Source: Valencia hispanica
Taxonomy: Eukaryota > Chordata > Actinopteri > Cyprinodontiformes > Valenciidae
Direction of reading: 5' to 3'
NCBI GenBank assembly: GCA_963556495.2
Contig: OY747702.1
Location: forward strand, 8,356,280-8,420,279
DNA: 64,000 bases
Both the position numbers and the translations under genes were made by a program. This document shows positions 55,150-64,000 of this stretch, piece after piece; positions within the stretch are counted from its first letter, which is position 1, and each line of letters opens with the position of its first letter. The notes below the pieces were generated by a model, which worked only from the letters and a program-made list of their open reading frames with translations, was not told the origin of the DNA and ran no database searches.

Positions 55150-55655
55150 CAATATATATGTTTGGGCATGCATGGGGAGGGAGGTTCTTACCAAACCTTT
55201 TCCAAAGAACTCTTCCTCATAAATGCCTTTTATTACTTTACAAAGTTATTACAAAACATTCTGAGAGACAGCCTCTCTTACAGGATCCAATCAGCTCAAT
55301 AATACATATTCATATATATGCAAAGTGTGCCTGTAGTCCGTCCCTAATAGGTTAAGCCCCTTTTAATATATTCCTTTTGGTTGCTAAGCAGAAAACCTTC
55401 CTTCTCCCAACAGACCATTTGCACGATCAAACAACCAGATGTTTCCTGTTTTTTTCAGAGAATCGTCACCCATTGTCTAACTCATATCCTGTTCTTAACA
55501 GTTTTGTCCATTTAATCGTGACCGTTCCTTTCTGACCCATTGGTCACATCCTGTGCTAACGCTTTTCTGCATTTAGTTAATTATTTTAACACACAACCCC
55601 TTCACCTTTTGGCCTGTTTATTCATTCAATGCTTGTTTAAAAGTTTTTATTTACA
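55150..55655 (-). repeat. ERV2 3' LTR (outer edge approximate)
   Basis: The inner edge is placed where the minus strand reads TGTAAATAAAAAC after the PPT (55655). A poly(A) signal AATAAA lies at about 55228 (coding-strand AGTAATAAAAGG). The outer edge cannot be fixed without the partner LTR. Confidence 0.65.
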
Positions 55656-55693
55656 TGAATCCCTCTTTTCACCTCTAATATTTTAGAGGTGAA
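55656..55693 (-). promoter_or_regulatory. ERV2 polypurine tract with abutting stem-loop
   Basis: The minus strand has AAAAGAGGGATTCA before the LTR. Overlapping its 5' edge is a perfect 11-bp inverted repeat (55668-55678 with 55683-55693, loop 4 nt). Confidence 0.82.
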
Positions 55694-55706
55694 TCTACTA
55701 TTACCC

Positions 55707-57406
55707 TTACTCCTGTAATTCCACCTGTTCCATTTCTTTTATAGGAACTAACATGTATTGTCCTCTGAGTGGTGTTTGTGAGATCATTTTCTTTACCATA
55801 ATTTTAAAACACAGTATTACGCAACATGTCAGCAGGAAAAATATTAACATCAAAATTCCTAGGAAAGCCACTACCTTCCAGAGTAAGGACATCCATCCTC
55901 CAAAAAACAACCAGTTCATCTATTGTGGAGTATCTGCATTTACAAAGTCTGCATTTTGGGCTTTGGCAACTGTGCGCATTTTAGAGAGAGCATTATCTAT
56001 GTCGCTTCCATCTCCAGAATTATCCGGGATGTAGCTACAGCATGTCTCATTAAGGAGTACACAAATTCCACCTTGGGCTGCAGTCCAGAAATCTAACACC
56101 TTCCTATTTTTAAGTAACATCAGCCTTATGGCTTTCATCTCTTAATTATTGGATTCCCATGCACTAATTGAGGGATTCATGAATAACGAGAAACGATAAG
56201 CTTAGGTTTCCACCCTTAACATGACTTCTCCAACCCCTATTAAGGGAATCAGTGATCCAAATATTTTCTCAGCTGTGGTCCATAATTTATGGTCGTCTAG
56301 GACATCACTACCCCAAACACTGTCATGCTTTTGAACTTCTATTTTGCTTAGAGACCGTTTATTCCTACTCTCATTTTTATCCGAATCAGTTTTCTATTTT
56401 GTGGTAATTATGAACGTGTGATCAGTTAATCCTACTGGCGCGCATACTCCAACACAATTTTCAGGCAAATACACATATACCTTGTGTCCGCATAGCCAGT
56501 ATATGTCATCTACTGGTTTCGTGCCCTTTTTCCCAGGTAATGCTGCATTATCCCAGTTTACAAACGAATAATTTCCTACGGGTGGAGTACTGGTAGAATA
56601 CAAAGAACTAATATTACACGTCCGGTCTCATTTTGATCTAAGGTTTGACTTATAGTGTAACTACTATGGACACACTTTTTAGGGGTGTACAATTTTTGGC
56701 ATCTAAACGGAGACAATCGTCCTAGATTCCTTGTCCCGTTGCTATGAAAACAAGCTGGAAAAGTCATAGAGTATTTTAAATGTGCAACCCCCAGAAAGGA
56801 TTGTGGGAATGTTGCAAGTGGTTCAAGTGGAGTAAGGAGTTTAAACACTGTGAAATTTTGAGGACACAGTTAGGACACTAAGGTACAGCTGTTCCAGTTA
56901 ATCTGATGACGGCCATGGCGCTTCACATCAGTCTGGAATGCACAAAAAGAACTCCTAAATGACAATGGGAATGGATCCAATACGGGTTGAGAGGAGCTCT
57001 TTGGCATGATGGAACACACATTGCAGTTAGAATAATTCCTCAGTCTTGCAAGAACCTCCACATAGTTATACCACTGATTAAGATGGTATCCATGCAGAGG
57101 GACTTCATCTTTAACGCCTAAATGAGGGTCTGATACCCATCTTTTGCCACGTTGTATTATCCGGATATCTGAGTGGTTTTTGGAATTTATCAAGGTGTTA
57201 GGATGCAGGCGGTTGTCTGTGTTTTGGCAGTAAGCTGCATGTCTGTAGGGCCAGTCGCAATTCAGAAGGAATATAACATTCAATATTAATAATAGTACAA
57301 AAACCGCGCAGCTTAAAACCGTCCAATTACCCCAAATAGGATCAGTTAGGGGATTTCTTCCCAACCTCCTGTAGCTAAACATTTTCAATCTGTATAATTT
57401 GCACAA
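55707..57406 (-). pseudogene. env: ERV2 env, multiply broken
   Basis: The first segment (57406-56870) carries a leader with hydrophobic LSCAVFVLLLILNVIFLL and ends in a stop. Surface-unit pieces follow at 56848-56576 and 56603-56394. The transmembrane unit (56138-55920) has CVLLNETCC, the CX6CC motif, and an in-frame stop at 55920. The last segment (55919-55707) has the membrane anchor and GQYMLVP tail. It is homologous in order to ERV1 env. No product is likely. Confidence 0.87.
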
Positions 57407-58085
57407 ATATTTTAAAAAAAAAATAGAATTTAAATGATAAAAAAATGAGCATTAAAATTAAATACACCTAAAGGCAGCAGTCCTTCTTATTATTTTAGCA
57501 AAACTGGTAATACTCTGTACTGACCCTAGGAAAATGTGACCTTTTCTCAGCCTGCTTATTCCCACATCATGATGCTGCCTTTTTATTTTTTATTTTCTAA
57601 AATAGTGATGCAGCTGCAGTTATTTAAAAAATTCAAATAACAAAATCTTTAAAAGGTACGTAGATAAAATCAAGCTAAGCTAAAATATAATATTAATGAA
57701 AAAATCTAAAATAAGTTAAAATATAAAATGTAAAGATGCTCTTCAGTTTCTGTTTGCTGTCCTCCACTGGCTCGAGGGTGCTGCAGAAACTCTTTCCTTT
57801 TCTTTTCCTTTGATCTTATAAAGTGTATAAAATGTATATTTAAAAAAAAAATTCAGGCTTAAGAATTAAGTACCCCTTACCCTTTTTAGGAGTGATCTAA
57901 CCCCTGATCACTCCTACCCCGACAGATTTTCTTCAGAGAATAAAAGCCGGGCTCAATAGCACCTAAGAACTTTTACTCTCCCTCTGTTGTCCCCTTCAGG
58001 GCCTCCCTTACTTCCGCAAGGGACTGTTGTGGTTCAGATGCAGGAGAACACTGATTCCAATGATACCAGGTCCTGCCCTTCCCCT
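57407..58085 (-). other. ERV2 pol-env gap (0.68 kb)
   Basis: AT-rich, no open frame of note; matches the ERV1 layout. Confidence 0.5.
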
Positions 58086-59165
58086 TCAGTTGAACAGCAT
58101 GAGTGGTTCTGGCAGTAACTTGGTAGGGACCGTCCACCTGGGTTCATGCCACTTCCTTTTAATGACTTTCAACCACACCCAGGCAGCTTCACTGGGGAGT
58201 GGAGCTGGGCCCTGTACTGCAGGAGGAGCTGTTGTGAAAGATTTTACCAAAGCTTTTAAGGTGTGATAGTCAGAGAATGGGTTCTGAGAGGTCGGGTCAG
58301 TCACAGTCCGAAGTTGTACAAACGGTCCGTTAAATACCCTGCCAGTCAGTAACTCGCAAGGTGTAAGTCCTTTAGTCCCACAAACGGATGAACTGACAGC
58401 TATCAGTGCTATCGGAAGGGCATCCACCCAGGTCAGTCCTGTTTTTGCCATTATTTTAGCTATTTTGGTTTTAAGATTCTGGTTCACTCTTTCCACTGAC
58501 CCCTGAGACTGTGGATGATACACAGTCCCAAATTTGTGGGTTAATCCCAGCTGTTTTTTCACAAACTGAAGATGCTGATTTTTAAAATGTGTTCCTGAAT
58601 CACTCCACACAGTTCGAGGAAAACGGTGCCAGGGAATGTAATAATTAATCAAGCACTTAACAACAGTTTCACTATCCTCACGCTTGGCTGGCCAGGCTTC
58701 TGGCCAACCTGTCAGTGGATCGGTCAGAACCAGAAGGTACTTGTAGCCCTTCACCGGTATTCCCATATCAGTGTAATCAATGATAACTTCTTCACCAGGA
58801 TGTGATAGTTCTTTAAAGGACTCCATTTCAGGTTTAATGGTGGGTTTAGGATTAAATTCACCACACACTTTGCATTCATGTAAAACATGTTTTATCCAGT
58901 CTGTCATGTAAGGGTGCCACCAAAAACATAAATTTATTTTCATCTGATCGGCACCTACATGGGCCATGCCATGTGCTTCTTGGAAAATCTCAGATTTCAT
59001 GTTCGCAGGTAATACTGGACGGCCATCTTGGCTACGCCAGAGTCCCTGAGATTGTACTGCTCCCCTTTGTAGCCAAACAGATTTTTCTTGAGGTGCAGCA
59101 TTGTTTTGTTCAGTTTTAATAAAATCCTCCATGTTTTCAGTATCTTCTGCTACCATTGTCATCAT
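58086..59165 (-). pseudogene. pol: ERV2 integrase
   Basis: Open for 359 codons. Zinc motif H-X3-H (HGMAH) and C-X2-C (CKVC); core residues D (IDYTD), D (SDSGTHF) and E (GSVERVN). The C-terminal motif VWLKVIKRKW is followed by a frame break where ERV1 continues. An in-frame TAA at 59178-59180 separates it from RNase H. Confidence 0.92.
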
Positions 59166-59177
59166 CCAATCATGACC

Positions 59178-60899
59178 TTACTGATACCCAGCAGCGATTC
59201 TGGCAGTTGTATCAGTGGCTGCATTTCCGACAGCTTCAAATGTATTTTCTTCACTGTGCCCCTTGCATTTTTTAACAGCTAGTGCAGAGGGAAGCTGCAC
59301 AGCATGTAGAAGCTCAATCATTTCTTGCTGATGTTGTATTGGTTGTCCCTGAGTGGTGAGAAACCCACTCCTTTTCCATTGGGAGTGTTCAATATGTAAA
59401 ACCGACCAGGCATACATAGAATCAGTGCAGATTGTTATTTTTTTTCCTTTTCCCCACTTACATTCTTCAATCAGAGCCCTGATTTCTGCTTTCTGTGCTG
59501 ACTTTTTCCCTTCCAGCTTCCCCTGTTTTCTTACCTGAAACCCATCAGTAGTTTTCTGCACTACTGCATACCCTGCCTGTAGCTCTCCACTGGGAGACCT
59601 GAAACACCAGCCATCAGTAAACAATGATATACTATCTGGAAAAGTTTGAGATTGTATGTCTATCCTGATTTTGCTATCTTTAACCGTTTTCTTAATGCAG
59701 TCATGTGATACACCTCCCCTCATGTGATCTGCCATGTTGATACCCTCATGAACAAATGTTAAATTAGGTGCTTCCAAGATTTTGCTCATGTGCTGTTGTC
59801 TGAGTGTGGACATGGTAAGCGCCTCAGAATTAACGAATGCCATTACCCCGTGTGTAGTTAACACCCTGAAAGGATGCCCGCGAACAATGTGTGGTGTTTT
59901 AGAGATGAGATGGGCTAGTCCAGCTGCATGCCGGGTGCATGGTGGTTGTCTGTTTTCTGTTGTATCTAGTGTTACACTGAGATACATCAAAATTTGTCTA
60001 TGTCCATCTACCTTTTGAAACAGGACACCTTTGATTATTCCATCAGTCTCTGAGGAGTCTAGAAAAAATTCTAGTCTGTAATCAGCCAGAGCCAAGTCTG
60101 CTGCTGCTTCCCGTTCCTATTTTAGAACAATAAACGCTTCTTCTGCTGCCACCGTCCAGTTAAGAGGAGCATTTAATTGTTTCATACCATGTTCATTTAT
60201 CAATGCAGGCAATGGAGTGGTCAGATTAGTGTAACTGGGTATGTAGTGACGGCTAAAGTTGGTTAGTCCCAAAAAGGACAGCATTTCTTTAACCTTTAAC
60301 GGTTTTGGATGTTGTAGTATTGCAGATCTGTTAGCTGCTGTTAGACCTGATCCTTGTGCAGTAACTTCTTCCCAAAAAATGTACTTCTTGTCTTACTAGC
60401 TATAAATTATCCCTGGAAACCTTGTAACCTTCTTGGGCTAACAAGCGGAGAATGTGTATTGTTGCTGTGGTGCACCCTTCAGCAGTTGGTGCTGCTAAAA
60501 GCAGGTCATCTACATACTGAATTAGCACACATCCTAGAGGTAATGTTAATTTTTGTAAAGATTCTTTTAAAACTTGGTTGAATAACGCTGGTGAAAGAGC
60601 AAAACCTTGAGGCAAGCGAGTGTATCTAAGTTGTTCCCCGCGGAAGGTAAATGAAAAAATATCTCTAACCTCTGGTGCTAATGGTAAGCTGAAAAAGGCA
60701 TTAGCCAGATCAATGCAGGTGAACCACTGTAAATCTGGTGTTAATGCACTCAGAGCAGTATAGGGGTTAGGAGTTGAAATTGGCTTTGTTAATAATTCCT
60801 GGTTGATAGCGCGCAAGTCATGGGCCATTCGATATTTCCAGGTTCCCTGTTTCTCAATGGGAAGAATAGGAGTATTCCACGCTGAGTTGGAGGGTTCTA
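59178..60899 (-). pseudogene. pol: ERV2 reverse transcriptase and RNase H
   Basis: Reverse transcriptase (60899-60400) has RMAHDL, LPQGFALSP and catalytic QYVDD, then a stop near VSRDNL. The connection (60399-60096) contains further stops. RNase H (60095-59178) has LFTDGWCF, AEIRALIE and CTDSMYA. The order and motifs match ERV1. Confidence 0.9.
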
Positions 60900-61178
60900 T
60901 CACGCTGCCCTATTCACTCCTCATTGTCTGCACCTGTCCAATCAACCACACCTGATCCTACTCACCTCCTGCCTTTAAAACCCATCACTTCCTTTCACTC
61001 AGTGCCGGATCATTATTCATGTCTCGTGAGCCTTCCCTGCTGTCTCGTTCCTGCACGATCTCCAGTCTCTCCGTTCCTGCCGTCGTCCTCTTCATCACCA
61101 TCACCTCCACCTTTAATAAACATCCTGCACTTCCTCAGCGTCTGCGTTTGGGTCCATACTTCACACACATCCCTGACA
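60900..61178. mobile_element. 279-bp insertion in ERV2 pol
   Basis: It splits reverse transcriptase after GGVLEP. Flanked by ggttcta at 60893-60899 and 61179-61185. It runs tcacgctgccc to catccctgaca, and on the plus strand holds tttaaaacccatc and aataaacatcctg. It could be a small non-autonomous element or an old solo LTR; the ends do not decide. Confidence 0.75.
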
Positions 61179-61185
61179 GGTTCTA

Positions 61186-62336
61186 ACACTCCTCCCACCT
61201 TGAGACCCAAAATGGTCTCTGCAATCTTTTCCTCTGCTTCCGGTTTGTGTGGATACTGGGATCTCCAAATGGGGGATCCTGTTTTCATTGAAAATGTCAA
61301 TGGTTGTGTGTGTACTAATCCCACATCAGTGGGTCCAGAGGACCACAGAGTGGGAGGAAGTTGTTGTAGCGCTTTAACAGCTGCTGGGTGATCTGTTTTT
61401 TCTCTGCCATGGAAACGGGTCAGGTGTAAATGTTCTAACATAGAAGTATCCCATGTTGTGGTCTGAATTTTGTATATGCCAGTCGAGGAGGAAAACCATA
61501 CGCTTGGTATTTGAGTTAATACCTAGTCAATGGTTTCTGTCCCTCTTTTCACCATGGGGCCTAAATCTTTAGCCTGATGTTTTGGATGCAACAGAAGAGA
61601 AATATGCGGCACTGCTTGCATGTAAAATTCAGCTTGTTGAGGAGTCAATTTGGCTTCTAAGGCTACTCCCTCTGGTCCCACATAGCAAGGACCCTGCAGT
61701 TACTGTCCAATCTTTACCTTCAAATCTTTTCTCAAACTGCTCCTGATAAATTGTAGGATCACCCCTCTCATACAGGAGGGTGACATGTAGGGGATCTGAC
61801 GGGGGAACATAAGGATTCAAGTTCAGAAACCATGGTTTCCAGTCAGACAGAAAAGATGCAGCAGACTGTGGTCCATAGGGAGGGGTCAACTTGGCCCAAA
61901 AGATATCTGCCACCTGTGGAGTGTCATCCTGAAGAAGGAACTGTCCATCAGATCCAGAACAGAAAAAAGAATGTCCACTGGGAAGGGTAACAATCAATCT
62001 GTCAGGACCACACAGGATTGTAGCTCCAAGTTTAATGAGCAGATCCCTGTCCATCAAGTTTGCAGATGTAACTGATGATACCACAAAGGGATGTACCGCC
62101 CGCTGATTTCCCAGTTCCACAGGTAAGGGTTTAGTCACAGGGAGAGACATCTGAGCCCCAGAAAATCCAACGACAGAAACTTTTTCTCCAGATAGTTCAG
62201 CATGTGGAGGTTGCTTGTCCACAGTGCTGTAGGTGGCACCTGTGTCAATGAGAAATGGTAGTGAATGTCCAGCAACGTTCATTGTGAGTAGAGGGTCTCC
62301 CGTACGACTCTCACTCAGGCTTTTCTGTGGGCATTG
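61186..62336 (-). pseudogene. pol: ERV2 protease and N-terminal reverse transcriptase
   Basis: Follows the gag UGA (62337-62339) in the same frame. The active site is LIDTGATYS. NLMDRDLLIKLG aligns with NLLGRDLLIKLG of ERV1. The frame breaks between 61629 and 61441, then continues with HGREKTDHPAAV and SQYPHKPEAEE to the insertion. Confidence 0.9.
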
Positions 62337-62342
62337 TCAATA
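62322..62342 (-). promoter_or_regulatory. ERV2 gag UGA with possible readthrough into pro
   Basis: The coding strand reads TAT TGA CAA TGC CCA CAG, the same 18 bases as in ERV1, with pro in frame downstream. Confidence 0.62.
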
Positions 62343-64000
62343 AGATGGTTGTCCCTGCCATTGGGGCGGGGCCAGATGAGGTTGTGGCGTGTAATGCTGT
62401 GGCCCCTACTGAGACGGTGGGGCCCCTGTGTGGGTAGGCCTTGGCTCCGTCCACAATTTCTTGCCCAGTGGCCAATTTGTCCACAAATGAAACATGTGTC
62501 TGACCTTCTACCAGGAAATCTTCCCCTCTGTCCCCAGCCCCTCCCGCCACGAGCCCCCCTGTAACCTCCCCTGTACTGTTGGTGATTATACACTGGAGGT
62601 GGGGCAATTGGGGCCACCTGGGGATACATGCACGCTGGTTATATCAAATACTGCACTGTTTGTAATATGGGTTCAGAAGGGGGAGGAGTTGCTTCCCCTT
62701 TTTATTGCCTTGTAAATCTTCAGCTGCATTTTTAACAGTGCAGTTTCCAAATCACCCTTCTCCTTCTTTTTGTCATAATCATCATCTTGTTCGTTTTGCA
62801 AGAAGTGGGTGAGGTGCACTTCCCATCTACCCTGGTCCGATCCAGGCAGATCTGGATTTTCCTTCATTTTTGTTTGAACTGATTCTGGAACCCCTCCCAA
62901 AACTGCTTCTCTGAACCAACCTCTGTTTGTATCCGCTCTCCCTGGGTACTCCCCTGTCAACGCTATCCACTTGTCTTTACACTGAGGAATATATACTATA
63001 GGAGACAACTCAGGTTTCCACACAAACTTGGGGACTTTGGAAGCATGTGTTCCTGGCCATTGACTACTCATCCATATATAAATATCACAGGAATATTGGT
63101 TAAACAGTGCACCATCCGCCCTACAAGCTATATCTGCTTCTGCTTCTAGATCTCGCATATCTGTGAGTGTCATGCATTGTGCTGCCACAGCTCTGAAGTC
63201 GCCTAGAGCTTAGGTCTGTCCCTGAGTCACCTGATCAAACTTCCTCAGCCACAAATTGGCTACTTCAGATAAGGATGGGAGGGACTGGGCTATTCCCTGC
63301 ACATCTGCTAATTTAAGAGGTTTGTATAATCTTTCACTTTCATGAGTACTAATTAATGGTGCCATTGTACCCCCCTTTAAGTCTCTTCGAGGAGGCGGTT
63401 CTAAGTTATCTGGATCATCTGCAACGTCTCCCCCACCCTCCTCCTTAGGAGTTCCCTCATCGTGGTGTTGTACTATTTGTCTCCATACATGTAATTCTTC
63501 TTTTGTGTAGCCCAATTCCCCTCCTTTAACGTGAAGGGCTAGATTTAATGTTCCAGTTAAGCTCTTCCTCTCCTTTTCTCCCTCATCATCTTTCTTTGGT
63601 GCTCTGTCACATGACGGAGCTGTTTCTCCTGAAATTGATCGCTGTCCCTCTTTTTCTCTCTGCTCTCGATTCCCAAAGGGAACCTCACGGTCCTTTGCTG
63701 GCTGAGGTTTGGGTGTGGTGTTCCTACCAGAGCATGTTTGAACCATGTTTGAGGGTGTAAATTCCCACTCTACCTCTAGTGTCTCTCCATCACTGTGCTC
63801 TTGTTTTATTACTGGATAAATACCTTGATATGATGGTGGAGGAGCTGTTGAAGACAGCATGTCCTCTTTGCAAAGATGATCAATGCCTTGTCCACAAACC
63901 CCACGGAAATACCACTTAGCTGCTTTTGCAGTTAATTTACCCTTTCTCCCCATCAATCTACTTGCTTTTTCTGCCTCTTCTTTAAAATGCCTTTCCTCTT
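62337..64000 (-). pseudogene. gag: ERV2 gag, 5' end outside the window
   Basis: The frame is open to the window end, so matrix is incomplete. The matrix part has a PPPSY late-domain-like motif and a long charged, Pro-rich region, then YKPLKLADV. An in-frame TAA lies at 63210-63212. The capsid (63188-62673) has CKDKWIALTGEYP and WFREAVLGG. The nucleocapsid (62629-62315) has one knuckle, CFICGQIGHWARNC, after a Gly/Arg-rich stretch. Frame breaks separate these from each other and from the final gag codons. Confidence 0.88.

Larger units (their letters stand above)
55150..64000 (-). mobile_element. ERV2: degenerate gamma-like retrovirus, 5' end outside the window
   Basis: Minus-strand element with 3' LTR, hairpin and PPT, env, pol, pro and most of gag in view. 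It is related to ERV1 across all genes but clearly a different lineage. Many stops, frame breaks and a 279-bp insertion show it is old. Without the 5' LTR the outer border near 55150 is approximate. Confidence 0.9.

Overview
This window looks like teleost fish nuclear DNA, probably from a percomorph. The tRNA genes are of vertebrate type (initiator Met with ATCGAAA T-loop, Leu-TAG with a long variable arm, Ala with G3:U70). The mobile elements are fish-type: a Tx1-group LINE with CCHC-knuckle ORF1, gamma-like endogenous retroviruses (ERVs) with CX6CC envelopes, a Tc1/mariner relic and several dispersed fish repeats. I find no ordinary host protein-coding gene, and the species cannot be fixed from sequence alone.

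Layout. Positions 1-3519 and 21279-32540 are two halves of one tandem array with a unit of about 1.12 kb. Each complete unit holds three minus-strand tRNA genes, in transcription order Ala(TGC), Leu(TAG), initiator Met(CAT). I count 14 units, 40 tRNA loci including split and degenerate ones. The array is cut inside one tRNA-Leu gene by a full-length 6.2 kb Tx1-type LINE (3520-21278, minus strand, 10-bp target duplication). The LINE is itself cut inside ORF1 by an 11.5 kb retrovirus, ERV1 (8376-19914, minus strand, 4-bp duplication gccg, two 568-bp LTRs with one visible difference). This gives a clean nested history: array, then LINE, then retrovirus.

From 32.5 to 45.05 kb there is gene-poor DNA with microsatellites, a minisatellite between two direct repeats, a G-rich repeat, a GC-rich MITE-like remnant and a Tc1 relic (39.46-41.13 kb) broken by a TATA-containing insertion. 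A second retrovirus, ERV3 (45057-52931, minus strand, duplication agta, tRNA-Trp primer site), is old and has lost most of pol. After another gene-poor stretch, a third retrovirus, ERV2 (about 55.15 kb to beyond the window end, minus strand), is degenerate but retains recognisable gag, pro, pol and env. It carries a 279-bp insertion in pol with its own 7-bp duplication.

How the parts relate. The three ERVs belong to one broad group. They share a short hydrophobic Env leader, a similar PPT core and, where visible, a pol-env gap of 0.7-0.9 kb. In ERV1 and ERV2 gag and pro are in one frame separated by a single UGA in an identical 18-nt context. The strongest new observation is a perfect 10-11 bp stem-loop directly abutting the polypurine tract in all three ERVs, with different stem sequences but preserved pairing. 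The other main points are the LINE seated in a tRNA gene, and the alternating array unit types in which different tRNA genes have decayed. All tRNA genes, the LINE, the three ERVs and the Tc1 relic lie on the minus strand.
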